Assembly: GCF_947507565.1 (NCBI RefSeq)
Contig: NC_089186.1
Span: forward strand, 1,426,001 to 1,490,000
Origin: Oscarella lobularis
Lineage: Eukaryota > Porifera > Homoscleromorpha > Homosclerophorida > Oscarellidae
Direction of reading: 5' to 3'
DNA: 64,000 nt
The stretch's first letter is position 1, and every line of letters starts with the position of its first letter. The position numbers and the translations under genes were made by a program. A model generated the notes under the pieces. The model did not search any database. It saw only the letters and a program-made list of their open reading frames with translations, and was not told the origin of the DNA. This document shows, piece by piece, positions 1-10,504 of the stretch.

Positions 1-3000
1 AGTTGCCATGGAAGAAAACGTTGTCTCAGAAGGAGAATTTGTTACTGAGGCCGAGGTCTGTAGAAACGCAGATGTAGTAGTGGCTTTTGAAGAATCAGTC
101 GAGTCTGAAGTTGCAGTATCAGAAGTTATTGTAGTTGCGAACGTAGAACTTGAGACCGTGGAAGGTGAGTCCGAAGAAGTTGTAGGAGAGAATGTAGTTG
201 CAGCAGACGCAGTCGAAGTCGTAGGTAAGTCCGATGAGACCGTCGTTGGGGTGACCGTACTAGGAGCCACGGTCGTTGGCGCTGCCGTGGTAGAGAGTGC
301 AAGGCAGGTGCCGTCAATTCGCCCACTGACAGGAGGAGAGTACGTGGGTAAAGATAGAGAAATCGACGGCTCTAAATAAATAAAGAAATAAAAAATAAAG
401 AATTTTTTTCTTTGTAAAAGCTTCTCACTAGGACAAAGACAATACGCCCACTCCTTCATTATCAAACTTCTGTTGTTACTTATTGAACACCATGGAGCGT
501 CACGATTGAAAGAGGTGCACTCATAAAACCGCTTTCCTTTGTAGATGAACGGAAAGACGCATTCGTCTTTACCATCCGAGTCTCCACCGCATACGTATTT
601 CACAGTGGGGACATCTGCAAAGCAAGAACCACATTGATGAATCGTAAATATGAAAATCTGCGGAGTACCCTTAGTGCACTTGTCAATGGCGCAATCGCGT
701 ATACCACCACCTGATTCATAACACCACGGCTTTGACCTCGTTTGCGGATAAGGATTCCGACAGTAGCTGTGATCGCCTAAACCTGCTGCGGCATTTTCAG
801 GCACGGATAACGCAGAATTGTGACTCCACGACACGCAGCTGGCGTTCGTACTAGAGCCTCTGTATCCGTTCCCATTGTCCAGAGAACTGTAACACATCGT
901 GTCTAAAAAAACAAATAATAAATAAGCATGATGCAAACGGCATTAGATACCCTCGCATTCGTCTATATCGCAATACGTCCAGTTCAGACATCCGCCCGTG
1001 TCGTTCGTGTAGCACCACGGCATCGTTCGATTCAAAGGATTGCGACAATACGAATGATTGCCCAAACCGGATTCCGGATAGAGAGCTACCAAATTCGAGT
1101 AGGTGCTCAGCTCCGACCAGTTGAGACACGAACGGCCGTCCTCGCTAACGGAAGTCGTCCCGCGATAGTAAGTACCGCGATACAAAGACCGACGGCACTC
1201 TATATAGAAAACCGTAAATAGGCATTTCAAACAAGTCCTCATAAATACCTCTTCCAGTCGTAGTTATACGTGCGTAACTCGACGTAACCGAACCTTTCCT
1301 AAGTGAGGCGGTAATTGAAAAAACATAAGTAGTCGACGGCGAAAGAAATGACGTGTGAGGAAGAGATGCATCTTGTATATCATCGTCAAATGTGAGGTCA
1401 GATGACTGAACGGTCGATGCTGGGTAAACTTCGGCGTATTTTATCTCGTAAGACGTGTAATCCTTGACGATTGCCGGTGGTCCCGTCCAGCGAAACGTTC
1501 CTTCACCCGTTCTACTGTCGTATTCTAACACAGGCGTCGGTCCACTAGAAGACTCTAGAAAACAAGAGAGTTACGGTAATAAAGTTAAAAAAATTCAAAA
1601 CTCAATACCATCTTCTCCTGTGCGCACTACTATCCATTTACTAGGCACAATGGCGCCCGATTCGCTTTCCACTGTGACTCGATACAAATACTCTGAAATG
1701 AAATTTGAATAGAATAACATTATTCGCCTAGCAACGTAACAAACCGGTAAAAGCTTGGACTCCATTATTGTCCGTCAGAGATTCGCCGCCTTTTCCTTTT
1801 GAACCAACGTGAAGCACTTGATCCACGCACGTTGGACCATCCCACGTGAAGTCTGGACATCCGGCAAAGCTGACGTTCAAGCTGGAGCTTCTTTTCTCTA
1901 CAAAGTCAACAAGCTGTCCATTTACTCTGAAATCAGCCAGACAGCCTCCATAACTCGTCACATTCACGCCATACCCAAGCGCTAACTCGACCATGGTTGG
2001 TGACCTTCCAATACTTTCCATTCCTCCAAGATAAAAGTTTTCCATAATTTCAGATGAATACGTCTTGATGTCGGTTATCTCAGAAGAGGTGCTGTATGCA
2101 ACGCCGTCGACAGTAACGACTAAAGACCTCGTATCTATTGCTACGGTGACTGTGTGCCAGGCGCCGTCACACAAACTCGTCGTTTTCGGCCGAACGCGAA
2201 AGAGGAAGGGTCCATCCCACGAATACCCGCCTTTCTTGTACCTCAAATCGAATCCATCGAAGCGTGTCTCGACGAAGAAAAAATTCAAATTATCGTTGCT
2301 GTAAGCGGCGAGAAGGAGACCGTTAGGCCAACTGGTTCGCATTCGAAAACCGAATTGAAGCTGACTGTTAGACGAAGACGATAGCGTCAGCTTTGCGTAA
2401 CCAGTCCCTCGAAAATGCATCCCGTTCTGAATGGCAGGTGGACAGCCATCGGCACTCCAGCGAACATTCTCATGGCCCTGCTTCTTCAATAAATCAATTT
2501 TTTTGTCTTCTTGAAGCTGTTCTACATTTATGCATCCAACGAATTGATCTTTTTGAGAAAAGACGCCGGCTTTGACGTACTGAGTCGAAGACATTCCACC
2601 AAGATAAACGCTATCGACATTGACGTCAATGTCACTGCCGTCGTTATCGTCTGCAGACGCTACAATTCCGTCAACCGTGAGCTCAAGAGTATCTTCGTCG
2701 CTCTCCTTTTTTTCTGCTTCAACGGCGTGAAACTGGCCGTCACTCAACAATGCTACTGCAGAAATATCTACAGAGCCTTTAGCGCCTTTAACCGCGAATT
2801 TCAACTTTCCATTAGTCAGCTGTAGGTACGTATACGACGACCAGTCGCTCTTAAAAGCGGAAAAGAGAAGCCCATTTGGAGCTGACGTTCGAAATGATAG
2901 TTTCGTTTTAAATTTCTTTCCGCCATCAAAAGGATCGTTGGAGAAATTGACGTAGCCAAAGCCGTCAAAAGATAATCCGGCAACAGCACTTGGCTGACTT

Positions 3001-3696
3001 GCGGCAACGTATCTTCTCTCTATAACATATTTCGTATTGCTGTTTTCCTGTGAGTGCTTCTGCCACTCGAGTTGAACTGATGACTTCGTCACCTTCAGCG
3101 GACGAAGGTAACGGTCACCATTTAGACCTAAAATCACGTAACTATTTGAGCAGCAGACATTTCAGGAGAATGTACCTGAATCACAAGTGTACGATACGCT
3201 TAGAAACATCGTGCCGGAGCACATTGTTCCGAACGCCACTTCAGAAGCCCTGAGCCGGCAGTAGCTCTTAGACTGACATGCTGTTTTAACAATATCACTA
3301 GCGCTAAAAGAGAAAAAAATTTTCTTACTAAGTAGGTCCTCTAAATTTATAGCTAATCTTGGTCTTATACCTCGACGAGTTGCAAGGGGGAGACACTGCA
3401 GTCGTCTTATAACAGCTGCGTACTTTCTCAAACGTGGCGGAAGTGATCGCAATTATGTCGCTCCCACACTTGATGCTACAAGAGAGGGCGTGTAGACGTA
3501 AGCTAGAAGATACAACCACTCCCTAAAACTGCACATACTCTTCAAACGGGAACAAGGCACCGTTACAGACGGTAAGAGTCGACGACTGTATTTCTAACGT
3601 CGAAGGCGAACTGCTGAAAACAACTCCTAGACTATCGATAGACACCAAACCTTTGCAGCACCAAAGAAGTGCAATCAAGGCAATTTGAATGATCAT
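1..3696 (-). CDS. G1: SUEL lectin/LamG/FN3/kringle/FN2 receptor, 3' end outside window
   Basis: Ectodomain of a family receptor; the transmembrane and cytoplasmic parts lie beyond the left edge. Exons read by eye: signal peptide from ATG at 3696 (starts MIIQIALIALLWCC), lectin exons about 3539-3593, 3360-3490 and 3170-3305, FN3 first half plus two LamG 1745-3127, FN3 second half 1609-1692, FN3 1249-1554, kringle 1 951-1199, kringle 2 669-902, FN2 429-614, mucin stalk from 371 to the edge. The kringles show YCRNP and PWCYT signatures; the FN2 shows CVFPF and PWCS. The stalk is Thr/Ser/Ala-rich. Sequence is closest to G8 and G9. Intron 1 (57 bases) has no stop and is a multiple of three, so its retention would also stay in frame. 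Tail type (kinase or not) cannot be seen. Confidence 0.85.
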
Positions 3697-4035
3697 GGTG
3701 CAGCCGCTGGCGGCGTTTCTTCTAAAAAGAAAGCGACGGCAGCGACGCCGTGTGTGGCCGGTCTGTGTGGCCGCTGGAACTGGTCCGGGATGGTGCCTCC
3801 TCAAGTCCCGTATGCGCTGGAGAAGTCGCTACAAACCATGTACTCTCTTAGAGCTCTTACATCAGAAGAGCCGTCGATTGATGGCCAAGATTCATTCACG
3901 CCACTCGAAGCCGTCATTCTTCTCCGATGAGCTCTCGTTGGACAGAGGAATGCACGTGAGAGAACGATCTATAAAAAGAATTTATAAGCGAGACAAAAAA
4001 GCGAAAGCACGCATACAAACAGAGTAGGATAATAA
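3697..4035. other. Intergenic spacer G1-G2
   Basis: The 339 bases between the G1 start codon and the G2 stop codon hold the presumed G1 promoter, including the conserved element at 3801-3812, and the presumed G2 3' UTR. No other gene is supported; the plus-strand open frames here look like chance. Confidence 0.6.
3801..3812 (-). promoter_or_regulatory. Conserved upstream element, G1
   Basis: Sense strand TACGGGACTTGA, 105 bases upstream of the G1 ATG. It is the most divergent copy of an element found 62-105 bases before all ten visible start codons. Confidence 0.45.
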
Positions 4036-7000
4036 TTAATAGGCGTTCAACGCCTTGTACGCTTTCTGAAGAACCTTGTACGCTGACTGAGACGATTCCA
4101 CGCAATCACCCACACTTCCCGGTATTGATTCGGTATTAGCATCATTAGCCAAGAGCATGTCGTCTGGCTGAGAGAGACGAGTAGCTATTGCGTTGAAAGT
4201 AGGTCGTTTGTGGTGATCAGGATTCCTGTAGAGGTCAAATCAAATCAAATCATAGAGTGTCCTCTGTTCTTACCAGCACTCAATCATTAGTTGATAGATA
4301 GTATAAGAACAGCCTGGAGGCGGGGGAAGGCGATAGCCGGTTTCCAGTCGGTCAAGAACGGCGCGATTCTTCGTGTGGCCGTAAGGACGCTTTCCGACTG
4401 TCCAAATTTCATAGAGGACAATGCCGTAACTCCAGACGTCACTCGATGTGGAATACTTTCTGAAATTGATTGCCTACAAAAACGCGTTTTTACTAAGCGG
4501 GAAACATGAAGATTCGTTTACTTCAGGAGCGGTCCACCTGAAGGGAATTTGTCCTCCTTTCGTGACATAGTAATTGTCGTCAGCGAGGTCTCTCGATAGA
4601 CCAAAATCCGCAATCTACCCAATGAAATAAAAAACTATAGCCTAAATAAAAAATATTCAGCCAACCTTGCAAACTAGTTTTTCGCCAAGTAGAATGTTGC
4701 GAGCTGCCAGATCCTTAGACGCCAAATTCCAAATTAGACAAAACAAATGTTTCAGATGTCTCACCCTGTGAACAAAACATCGCTTTGCCAAGTATTCCAT
4801 TCCGGCTGCTATGTCGCGAGACATTTGCAATAATCGAGCGGGCAAATCCAAAGGCAGCGTGTCCTCGTTTCTATGACAAAGAAACGCTATGTTTATCCAT
4901 TCAAAAATGAGCAGGTGCTTACGCGATTGACTGCAAATATTGCTTCAAATCACCCTTTGGCAAAATCTCCAGAACAACCATCAACTACACGTTTGAACAT
5001 ACAGCCTAAGAACAGAACTCTCGGGCAGACATTACCGGTCTTCCAGTGAGAACGACACCGTGCATCACCACGACATTTCGGTGGTTAAACTGGCCCATAA
5101 TTGCAGCCTCTTGAAGAAACTTTACCTTGTTCTCTTTTGACTCCGATTTCAAAGTTTTCACGGCAACCACAACAGGACGTTTAGAATCCTTTAGAAAAGA
5201 ACTAAATAGGCACAAAAATCAATTTTTTAATAGTGACTAAACCTTATCTGTCCAGATGCCTCTCTCAACCGTTCCAAATTCACTAAGAAAAAGAGTAGGG
5301 AATAACGCGTTGCTTTCTAATACTGATTCATTACCCAGTTCCAAGTACTTCTTTGAGCTCAACTGAAGACCTTTCCAAAACGCGAAACTTTGCAGCAGTC
5401 AACTGGTCATACAGCTTCTCTTCCGAAGTTGCCGGCTCCCAGTAAATATCTCCTTTAGATTCGTTTAAAACCTAAGAGAGCAGAGCATACTATAAAACAA
5501 AAGAAAATCTTGACAGTTGACAGCCTTGCTTTTTCCCGGGCTTGAGCCTGAGCTAAGGTAACAGGTACTTCGTAGTGACTATCGTCCTGAGAGTCGGGGC
5601 TTTGGCATACGCGAGCCGTTTTTGGTTCAGTGACAACCTGAACCGGTTGGCAGTACTCAGAAGTCGGCTTAGACAAGTTTTGAAACACGGAAGAATCTTG
5701 ATATTCATCGAACGGCGATTCTTCTTGTTCACTAAACAGCGAAACAACGGCGTAACTTGGTGAGTGTATTCTTGAGCTGCGAAGATTCATTTCCATGGCT
5801 AAACAAGATGCCTCGCTTATACACAGAAAAACGGCAACAGCTATTGCTGCAACGTACCTTGCTCTTGCAAATCGTACGAATCCGCTGATTTGCGTTTAAC
5901 TCTTCGACACGCCAACACGGCAAGCACGACAAAAATGGCAATAAAGAGTATTCCCACACCCACTCCTATTCCAATAGTCGTATTAGACCGAGAGTTCGCT
6001 GCCAACGTCAGGACGCCGCTTGATTCAGAAGATTCGGAGAGAAGATGAGAAGGTGGAAAGGAGGTTGTGGAAACAGCAGCCTCTGAAGTCGTCGTTGATT
6101 CCGTAGAAGCAGTAGACCCTGAAGAGGTCGGTGAGGCCGTAGAAGCAGTAGCTTTTGCAGTAGCCTTTGCAGTAGCCTTTGTAGTTGTTGTGGGGGCAGT
6201 AGAAGCAGTAGCCTTTGTAGTCGTCGTGGAGGCGGTAGAAGCATCTTCTGAAGTAGTTGGCAACGTTGTTGAAGCAGGAGTCTTCGAAGTGGTCGGTGAA
6301 GTGGTTGGTGAGCCCGTAAAAGCAGCGGACTTTGTAGTCGTCGTTGAGGCCGAAGCAGCCTCTGAAGTGGTCGGTAAGTCCGTAGAAGCAGTGGTCTTTG
6401 AGGCAGTAGAAACAGCAGCCTCTGAAGTGGTCGGTGAGGCAGTAGAAGCAGTAGCCTTTGTAGTCGTCGTGGCGGCCGTAGAAGCAGAAGTGCTTGTAGT
6501 CGTCGTAGAGGCGGTAAAAGCACCTTCTGAAGTGGTCGGTAACGTCGTTGAAGCAGGGGTGTTGGAAGTGGTTGGTGAGGCCGTAAAAGCAGCGGACTTT
6601 GTAGTCGTCGTTGAGGCCGCAGAAGCCTCTGAAGTGGTCGGTAAGTCCGTAGAAGCAACGGTCTTTGAGGCAGTAGAAACAGCAGCCTCTGAAGAGGTCG
6701 GTGAGGCAGTAGAAGCAGTAGCCTTTGCAGTCGTCGTGGCGGCCGTAGAAGCAGTAGAAGCACGTTCTGAAGTGGTCGGTAACGTCGTTGAAGCATGGGT
6801 GCTGGTAGGCGTCGTTGAGGCCGCAGCAGTCTCTGAAGTGGTCGGTAATTTCGTAGGAGCAGCGGTCTTTGAGGCAGTAGAAGCAACAGTCTCTGAAGTG
6901 GTCGGCGAGACAGTAGAAACAGAGGCCCCTAAAGAGGTCGGTGAAGCAGTAGAAGCAGCGGCATTTATAGTCGTCGTTGAGGTCGCAGAAGAAGCAGACG

Positions 7001-10000
7001 TCTCTGAAGTCGTAGGCGAAGCGGTAGAAGCAGAAGCCTCTGAAGTGGCCGGTAAGGCAGTAGAATTAAAGTCAGCAGTTTCTGAAGAGGTCGGTGAAGC
7101 AGTAGAAGTGGCGGTCGGTGAGGCAGTGGAAGCAGCGGCCACTGAAGAGTTGGGTAAGAGAGTAGCAGCAGCCTCTGAAGTCGTTGGTAAAGCAGTAGAA
7201 GCTGCCTCTGAAGAAGTCGGCGAGGTCGTAAAAGCAGCGGTCTTTGTAGTCGCCGTTGAGGCCGTAGAAGCAGCCGCCTCTGAAGTCGCCAGTTCGACCG
7301 TAGTTGAGACAGTGGCCGCTGAAGTGGTTAAAGGCGATGCTGTAGTAGGAATAGCTGTAGTTGCAGAAGAGGTAATTTTGGTCGTGGTAGAGACAGTTGT
7401 TGCTACTGTACTAGGCGAAGTCGTTGAAAGTAAAGGACAGGTGCCGTCGATTCTTCCATTGGCAGGAGGAGAAAAGGTAGGTTGAGAAATAGAAAGTGAG
7501 GGCTCTAAATGAAAAACACAATACAATATTGCCTTTTTAACAGAACAAATGATTCTCACTGGGACAAAGACAATATGACCACTTAGTCATTTTTCCACTA
7601 TTGTCGTTTTTCGTTGAACACCATGGAACACTCCTTTCAAAAGTAGTGCACTCAAAAAACCGCTTTTCATTATAGATGAAGGGGAAAATGCATTCGGTGT
7701 CTCCCATGCCAGAATCTCCTCCGCATACAAATGTTACCGAGGGAAGACTATCTGCGAAGTTACCAGTGCACTTGTCTATATCACAGTACGTCCAATTAAG
7801 ACACCCGCTGTTTTCTTCCGTGTAGCACCACGGCATCGTTCGATTTTCTGATATAGGGTTGCGGCAATATGAATGATTGCCCAAACCCGCTTCCGGATAG
7901 AGAGCGAGAAGATTCGAGTACGTGTTCAGCTCTGACCAATTAAGGCACGATTTGCCGTCGGCGCTAACGGCAGCCGAACCGCGATAGGACGCGCCGCGAT
8001 AGAGAGTCCGACGGCATTCTACGCAATAGATGTACAATATAGCAGTATCGCTTTGACAACTTTCTCAGAATACCTCTTCCATTCGTCGTCACAGTAGCGT
8101 AATCCGACGTGATGGAGCCCTTGGTCAGTGAAGCAGTAATTTTAAACGTATACATTGTCAACGCCGCAATGTCAGAAACATGAGGAAGAGAAACACTTTT
8201 GATATCTTTAAAGGTCAAAGCCGATGGCTGAACAGTCGTTCCCGGGTAAACTTCAGCGAATTCTATTTCGTATGACGTGACGTTCTTGACAATTGCCGGT
8301 GGCCCGGTCCATCGAAATGTTCCTTTCCCCAAAGTACCGTCGTACTCCAACTGAGGCAACGGCCCTGAGGAAGATTCTAGGAAGAAAAACGTCTATCGTG
8401 TGTTGTCATCTGGGGAAAAGTATAGTACTATCTTCTCCTGTGCGCACGACAATCCATGGACCACGAACAAGAGAGCCTGATCCGTTTTTGACGGCAATTC
8501 GATACAAATACTCTGATATACGTAATAATGTATATTACTGACCTAGAAATATGTGACAAACCTGTAAAGGATTTGACTTCATTATTGTCCTTTAGAGTTT
8601 CTTTCCCATTTCCTTTGGAGCCAACGTGAAGAACTTGATCTATGCACGTTGGACCACCCCACGCGAAGTCCGGACATCCGGCAAAGCTGACGTTCAAGCT
8701 GTCGAATCTTTTTTTTGCGAAGTCAACCAGCTGTCCATTTACTTTGAAATCTGCCAGACAGCCTCCATAACTTGTCACGTTCACGCCATATCCAAGCGCT
8801 ACTTCGTCCATTGTTGGTGAGACGCCTTTGTGTTCCATGCCTCCGAGATAAAAGTTTTCCATAATTTCAGACGAATACGTCTGGACGTCAGTTATTTCAG
8901 AAGAGGTACTGTTTGTAATGCCGTCAACAATAACAACTATAGACAGTGTGTCTATTTCGACGATGACTGTGTGCCAGGCGCCGTCACACAAGCTCAGAGT
9001 TCTTGGTCGAACGCGAACAAGGAAGGGTCCATCCGATACCCCGAAACCTTTTCTGTATCTCAAATCTAGTCCATCGACGCGTGTTTCAACAAAGAGAAAA
9101 TCGCTTCTATCGCTGCTGTAAGCAGCAACAAGAAGACCGTTTGGCCAACTCGTTCGCATTCGGAAACTGAATTGAAGCTGACCGCTTGAAGAAGACGACA
9201 GCGTCAGTTGAGCGTAACCTGCTCCTCGAAAATGCATTCCGGCCTGAACAGCGGGTGGACAGCCATTGGTGCTCCAGCGAACATTCTCATAGCTCTCGTT
9301 TTTCAGTAAATCCAATGAGTTGTCGTCAAGCTGTGTCACATTTATGCAACCGATGAATCCGTCTTTTTGAGACAAAACGCCGGATTGGACCCACTGACGC
9401 GAGGTCACTCCACCAACATAAACCGTTTCCACGCTAGCGTCAATCTGATCGCCGGCATTATCGTCTACAGACGATAAGATTCCATCAACAGTGAGTTTGA
9501 GAGTATCTGTATTGCTTTCCCTTTTTTCTGCCACTACTGAATGAAACTGACCGTCATTCAACGAGGCTACTGAAGAAATATCTACAGAGCCTTTATCGCC
9601 TTTCACAGCGAATTTTAACTTCCCATTCGTCAGCTGCAAGTACGCATACGACGACCAGCCTTTCTTGAAAGCAACAAAGAGAAGCCCATTTGAAGCTGAA
9701 GTTCGAAATGAAAGTTTCGTTGTAAATTTTTTTCCGCCACCAAAAGCATTAGTATCAAATTTGACATAGCCAAGACCTTCGAAAGACAGTCCTGCAATGG
9801 CACTTGGTTGACTCAAAGAAACGTATCTTCTTTCTATAAGGTATTTTGTATTGCTGTCTTCATTTGAATGCTTTTGCCACCCAAGTTCAACTGATGACTT
9901 GGTCACTTTCAGCGGATGAAGATAACGATCACCCTGCAGACCTTATATGCCAATTATACAACTCTTTGAGCATCAGAGACTGCAGAAAAAATACGTACCG

Positions 10001-10504
10001 GAAACACATGTGTAAGACACACTCAGCAGCATTGCGCCTGAGCACGTCGTTCCGAAAGTAACATCAGCAGCCCCTAACTTGCAATAGTTCTTGTACTGGC
10101 ATGCTGTCTTTACAACGTCAACAGCGCTGGAAAAGAATGAATGAATAAAATGAATGACAATTAGCTAAGATACATCTTTCGGCTTACGTCGACGAGTTGC
10201 AAGGAGGATTAACTGAAGTTTGCATCCCAGCTGCACAACTGTTCACTTCTTCAAACGTAGCAGAGCTAATCGCTATTAGCTTGTTTTGACAATTGATTCT
10301 GAACGGCAAAGTGGATCTATACATAACCACACCCGTATTTTTCAGTGCCACTTACGCGACGACGCCGTTACAGACTGTGGCGGGTGATTGCGACTTGGTT
10401 CCTAACGTATAACGGTGTTACGTTCTGGAACAGAAAGCTGCCAAAGGCTACGACAAACCTTCGCAACAGAAAATAAGCGCGAACAAGGCAATTCGAAGAA
10501 TCAT
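4036..10504 (-). CDS. G2: receptor tyrosine kinase, single-kringle ectodomain, very long mucin stalk
   Basis: Probable transmembrane receptor tyrosine kinase of about 1833 residues. Nineteen exons: 10459-10504, 10356-10401, 10188-10298, 9999-10126, 8562-9941, 8429-8512, 8074-8376, 7560-8018, 5858-7504, 5530-5798, 5335-5471, 5243-5282, 5036-5188, 4923-4984, 4765-4870, 4666-4713, 4522-4614, 4274-4473, 4036-4225. They sum to 5502 bases. Domains: signal peptide 1-16, SUEL lectin to about 110, split FN3 around two LamG (about 111-598), FN3 to 699, one kringle, FN2 to about 850, Thr/Ser stalk to about 1358, TM about 1360-1385, juxtamembrane with YEVP and YAVV, kinase about 1500-1790. The kinase has GTGEFGTV, VAVK, HRDLAARN, DFGLSRD and WTAPE, so it looks active; the activation loop ([16 protein letters not shown]) resembles Eph/Src-type kinases. 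Kringle and FN2 share one exon, so the second kringle has been lost. The intron after the juxtamembrane exon starts with GC. Confidence 0.9.
5858..7504 (-). repeat. Mucin-stalk exon of G2 with nested tandem repeats
   Basis: One exon of 1647 bases codes for about 500 residues of Thr/Ser/Ala with recurring TTSEA and STASPT words, then the TM helix. Short units of roughly 30 bases sit inside a longer unit: similar stretches at about 6360 and 6627 are spaced about 267 bases apart. The stalk is likely heavily O-glycosylated. The long open frame on the opposite strand is a by-product of the codon composition. Confidence 0.85.

Noticed and set aside
4642-5215. Eph receptor orthology from the kinase sequence
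   Set aside because: The activation loop and WTAPE region resemble Eph/Src kinases, but the ectodomain is entirely different and a kinase phylogeny could not be run.
6067-7485. Long plus-strand open frame (over 470 codons) opposite the G2 stalk; similar ones at 18711-19541, 31067-32062, 43792-44616 and 50545-51222
   Set aside because: Antisense of Thr/Ser/Ala codons rarely yields stops, so low-complexity stalk exons always give an open opposite strand. The predicted products are Val/Glu/Ala repeats without domain character or splice context.
10356-10504. Micro-introns of about 19-22 bases near the end of the signal peptide exon
   Set aside because: They would restore frame in some paralogues but not in G2, G4, G5 or G6. 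An intron running to the conserved CGTTAG or CTGTTAG acceptor works in all genes at phase 1, so the ordinary short intron is preferred.
9999-10504. N-terminal Cys-rich region as a Frizzled-type domain, making the genes ROR/MuSK orthologues
   Set aside because: The Cys spacing and the motifs LIx[15 protein letters not shown] and SVSYTC fit the SUEL lectin family. Immunoglobulin domains are absent and LamG, FN2 and mucin parts are present, so orthology to ROR or MuSK is not supported.
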